NCBI RefSeq assembly: GCF_031877795.1
Contig: NC_133933.1
Coordinates: 23,154,029 to 23,218,028 of the forward strand
DNA: 64,000 bases
Origin: Strix aluco
Taxonomy: Eukaryota; Chordata; Aves; Strigiformes; Strigidae
Direction: 5' to 3'
Shown here: in pieces, positions 62,140 through 64,000 of the stretch
Position numbering within the stretch: the first letter of the stretch is position 1
How the letters are laid out: every line of letters begins with the position of its first letter
Made by a program: the position numbers and the translations under genes
The notes under the pieces: generated by a model
What the model was told of the DNA's origin: nothing
The model's input: only the letters and a program-made list of their open reading frames with translations
Databases searched by the model: none

Positions 62140-62976
62140 GTGGCCTGGGGAGATTTACAATCAAAGGCTTCCTGGCCTGACCTTTACTCAGCTCTGAGGA
62201 TATCACAAGCAAGCACCAAAGAGACTCCATATATAGCTGTAGAAATACCAGAACGGCATCAGAGGAGTGTAGCTCTTGAATGGCACAACTATCTAGAAGA
62301 TGAAAGTGATTTTTTCCTACAAAATGAGGAATTCTTGCCAAAACATGTTGATTTCTATGGGGCCTTTCATTTTCAGTTTTCACTGGAAAGGAGACATCAG
62401 ATTACTAAAGCCAAAAGGAGAGACTTTTGTAAAACTAAAGAAACAAGGAAATTAGTCTTAAGGAGGTTTCAAAACATTAATTCCACTTTCAGACTAGCTT
62501 TAGGCATTGGCAGGAAAGCAGAGAAGCCTGACCTTCAGAAAATACAGTCAGCTTGCTATTTTCTTCCAGAAAAAGAAAACCGGTCCCTGGAGTCATCACT
62601 TGCACCTCATGGGTCAGGCCATGCCTCACAGCATACAAGTACGTGGGATCACACAACGGGAACAGCCAGGAAAATGGCTGCTCCTGCAGCCAGAGGCATA
62701 GAAAGGGATCTGGACCATTGTCCAGGCACACGGGGCCACACGCGTCTCTGGGTGTGTGTCCCCCTGCCCCATGAAAAACAACCCCTTTTAATCACTGCTG
62801 CCTCCTCAAGGCCCAGGCTCCTGGGAAAGGGCAGGAGCCTGCTACACAGCAGGACCGCTTCCAAAACTGCCTGTTGCCACATTTCTTGGATCCGCTGGAT
62901 CAACTCAAGCGAAAAAGGCGCTTGGAGGTATTTTAGGAAAAAAATTCCCTGCTCTGTCCCAGCTGTTCAGTGGTGA
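62140..62976 (+). other. Unexplained 279-codon open frame without an early ATG
   Basis: The frame is open for 278 codons from a GTG at 62140 to TGA at 62974-62976. The first true ATG is about 177 codons in (MAAPAARG...), so it is not a conventional single-exon gene. The peptide is basic in its middle (FSLERRHQITKAKRRDF) with no motif I recognise. Composition is not extreme, so such a length is more than expected by chance. It could be an exon of an unannotated transcript, a decayed coding relic or a statistical outlier. It lies about 1 kb upstream of the EHD3 start, on the same strand. Confidence 0.25.
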
Positions 62977-63362
62977 TGAGGAGAGCCCAGCAGTGGGGCA
63001 TTATGGCCGATGGCTAGCCCTGGGGACATGCTGAGCCACAGGCTGGAAAACCCATGCAGGCTTCAGACCTGTAGCCTTCGCCCAGCAGCTGTCCTGTCTG
63101 CCCTGATTTCTGGAGGAATAGAGGAGTGGAGACAGCAGCTAATTTGCCTGTCTCATCTGCTTAAATGGTGAACTCTTCTGGGCTCAGCCAGCCTCGTCTC
63201 TGCAAGCCCCCGAGAAGTGAGGGGCAGCAGCAGTGCAGCCAAGTTATTGGCTTGGGGAAGGGCTGGGGACCCAGCTCGGGGCGGCAGCGTTCAGAAACAG
63301 CCGACTCCCTGTCAAATTTGCACTTGCAGAGGTTTATTTTAAAGCGAGGTGAGAAAGGGAAT

Positions 63363-63374
63363 AAAATGGCGGCC
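63363..63374 (+). promoter_or_regulatory. YY1-like motif
   Basis: AAAATGGCGGCC matches the YY1 consensus (AARATGGCGGC). A second, weaker one (AACATGGCGCCG) lies at 63459-63474. YY1 sites often sit just downstream of transcription starts in CpG-island promoters, so the EHD3 start may be near here. Confidence 0.4.
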
Positions 63375-63384
63375 GGCCTGCAGC

Positions 63385-63402
63385 GGCCCCCAGGGGGCGC
63401 TG
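63385..63402 (+). promoter_or_regulatory. CTCF-like core motif
   Basis: GCCCCCAGGGGGCGCTG contains the strong CTCF core CCAGGGGGCGC. It lies at the left edge of the EHD3 CpG island, between tissue-restricted CAPN14 and EHD3, where an insulator would be plausible. This is a motif match only. Confidence 0.5.
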
Positions 63403-63984
63403 CGCCCCGCGGGGCGGGCCCGGCCCTTCCCGCTCTTCCTCCGCGTCGCGCCCCGCTTCAACATGGCGCCGCCCGGCGCAGCTTCACCCGCCGGGGAGAA
63501 CGGGCGGCGCCTGCCAGGAGCCGCCGACTTCCGCCGCCGGCCCATTTCCTGGAGAGCCGCCCTTAAACACCGCCCGCCGCGCGCGGAGGGCGCTGCCGCC
63601 GCCACCGCCCGCCCCTCTCGCCCTGCCTCCGCGGCATGCCCACGCCGGGAGCCGGCGTCGTGAAGGGAGGCGGCGTCAACCGGCGCCGTTCAGCTGAGGC
63701 TGCGAGGAAAAACGGCTTTTTTAGCCTCCCGCGGGGACCGTTTTCTGACTGAAGCCGCCGGTGCGGGTCGCGTAACGCAGGGCGGCCCTCGCGGGTGGGC
63801 GCTGGAGGGGAGCGAGGCCTGCCCGGCCGTCCCCCGGGCCCCGCTGCCCGCCTGCCTGGCCTGAGGGGGCATGCGGGGGTAGCCCGCTCCGTCAGCCAGC
63901 TAGCCAGCGGCGCCTCCCCTGCCCGCCGCCTCCCCCGCCCCAGCCTCGGTGGTCGCCGCGGAGCTGGCTTCAGGCGGTCCCAAG

Positions 63985-64000
63985 ATGTTCAGCTGGCTGG
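63985..64000 (+). CDS. EHD3: EHD3 start of coding exon 1 (first five codons, truncated by window end)
   Basis: ATG at 63985 opens M-F-S-W-L, followed by a codon starting with G, before the window ends. MFSWLG is the N-terminus of EHD3; EHD1 (MFSWVS), EHD2 (MFSWLK, whose next codon starts with A) and EHD4 (MFSWM) fit less well. The Kozak context CCAAGATGT has A at -3. EHD3 is an EH-domain dynamin-like ATPase that tubulates membranes in endosome-to-Golgi and recycling traffic. Only 16 bases are visible; the call rests on this peptide, the CpG island and gene order beside CAPN14 and GALNT14. Confidence 0.82.

Larger units (their letters stand above)
63350..63984 (+). promoter_or_regulatory. EHD3: EHD3 CpG-island promoter and 5' UTR
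   Basis: GC content and CpG density rise sharply from about 63360 and stay high up to the EHD3 start codon. Visible motifs are a CTCF-like core (63385-63402), two YY1-like ATGGCG sites (63363-63374 and 63459-63474) and many GC boxes. No TATA box is evident. The transcription start is not determinable, but it should fall within this block. Confidence 0.8.

Noticed and set aside
1-64000. CRISPR arrays, operons, tRNA or rRNA genes
   Set aside because: None seen; the window is vertebrate nuclear DNA and no tRNA cloverleaf or regularly spaced repeat was noticed.

Overview
The window is vertebrate nuclear DNA, almost certainly from a bird. Genes are split into short exons with GT-AG introns. The interspersed repeats are 5'-truncated CR1 LINEs, the dominant repeat of birds and other sauropsids, plus one probable ERV solo LTR. 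The spacing is compact. Three genes are recognised by protein content: GALNT14 (minus strand, first coding exon only), CAPN14 (minus strand, complete) and EHD3 (plus strand, first 16 coding bases). As I recall it, the order and orientation match human chromosome 2p23.

Layout. Positions 1-13907 are the 5' part of GALNT14 intron 1; I see no exon there, only microsatellites and some AT-rich, TAAT-dense blocks. Positions 13908-14036 hold GALNT14 coding exon 1, inside a CpG island of about 13.2-14.6 kb. From about 14.6 to 32.3 kb lies the gap between GALNT14 and CAPN14, with a probable solo LTR (19.5-20.1 kb), a CR1 3' fragment (23.86-24.45 kb) and a short CR1 tail (25.30-25.38 kb). Positions 32311-54080 hold the CAPN14 coding region in 21 exons, which I joined by hand: the exons sum to 2076 nt with every phase consistent, giving a 691-residue calpain. 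From 54.1 to 63.98 kb lies the gap between CAPN14 and EHD3, with a 1.5 kb broken CR1 reverse-transcriptase copy (58.8-60.3 kb) and an unexplained 279-codon open stretch without an early ATG (62.1-63.0 kb). Positions 63.35-64.0 kb are the EHD3 CpG-island promoter, ending at the EHD3 start codon.

The three genes do not form one pathway. GALNT14 is a Golgi enzyme that starts mucin-type O-glycosylation, CAPN14 is a calcium-dependent cytosolic cysteine protease, and EHD3 is an endosomal membrane-remodelling ATPase. The observations most worth a second look are: a Gly-to-Glu change two residues before the CAPN14 catalytic cysteine, created exactly at an exon junction; weak splice donors around the exon carrying most of the first EF-hand loop; a STAT-type palindrome and an overlapping upstream ATG just 5' of CAPN14; and a strong CTCF-like core in the EHD3 promoter. 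I found no novel multi-gene system, CRISPR array or structural RNA gene.
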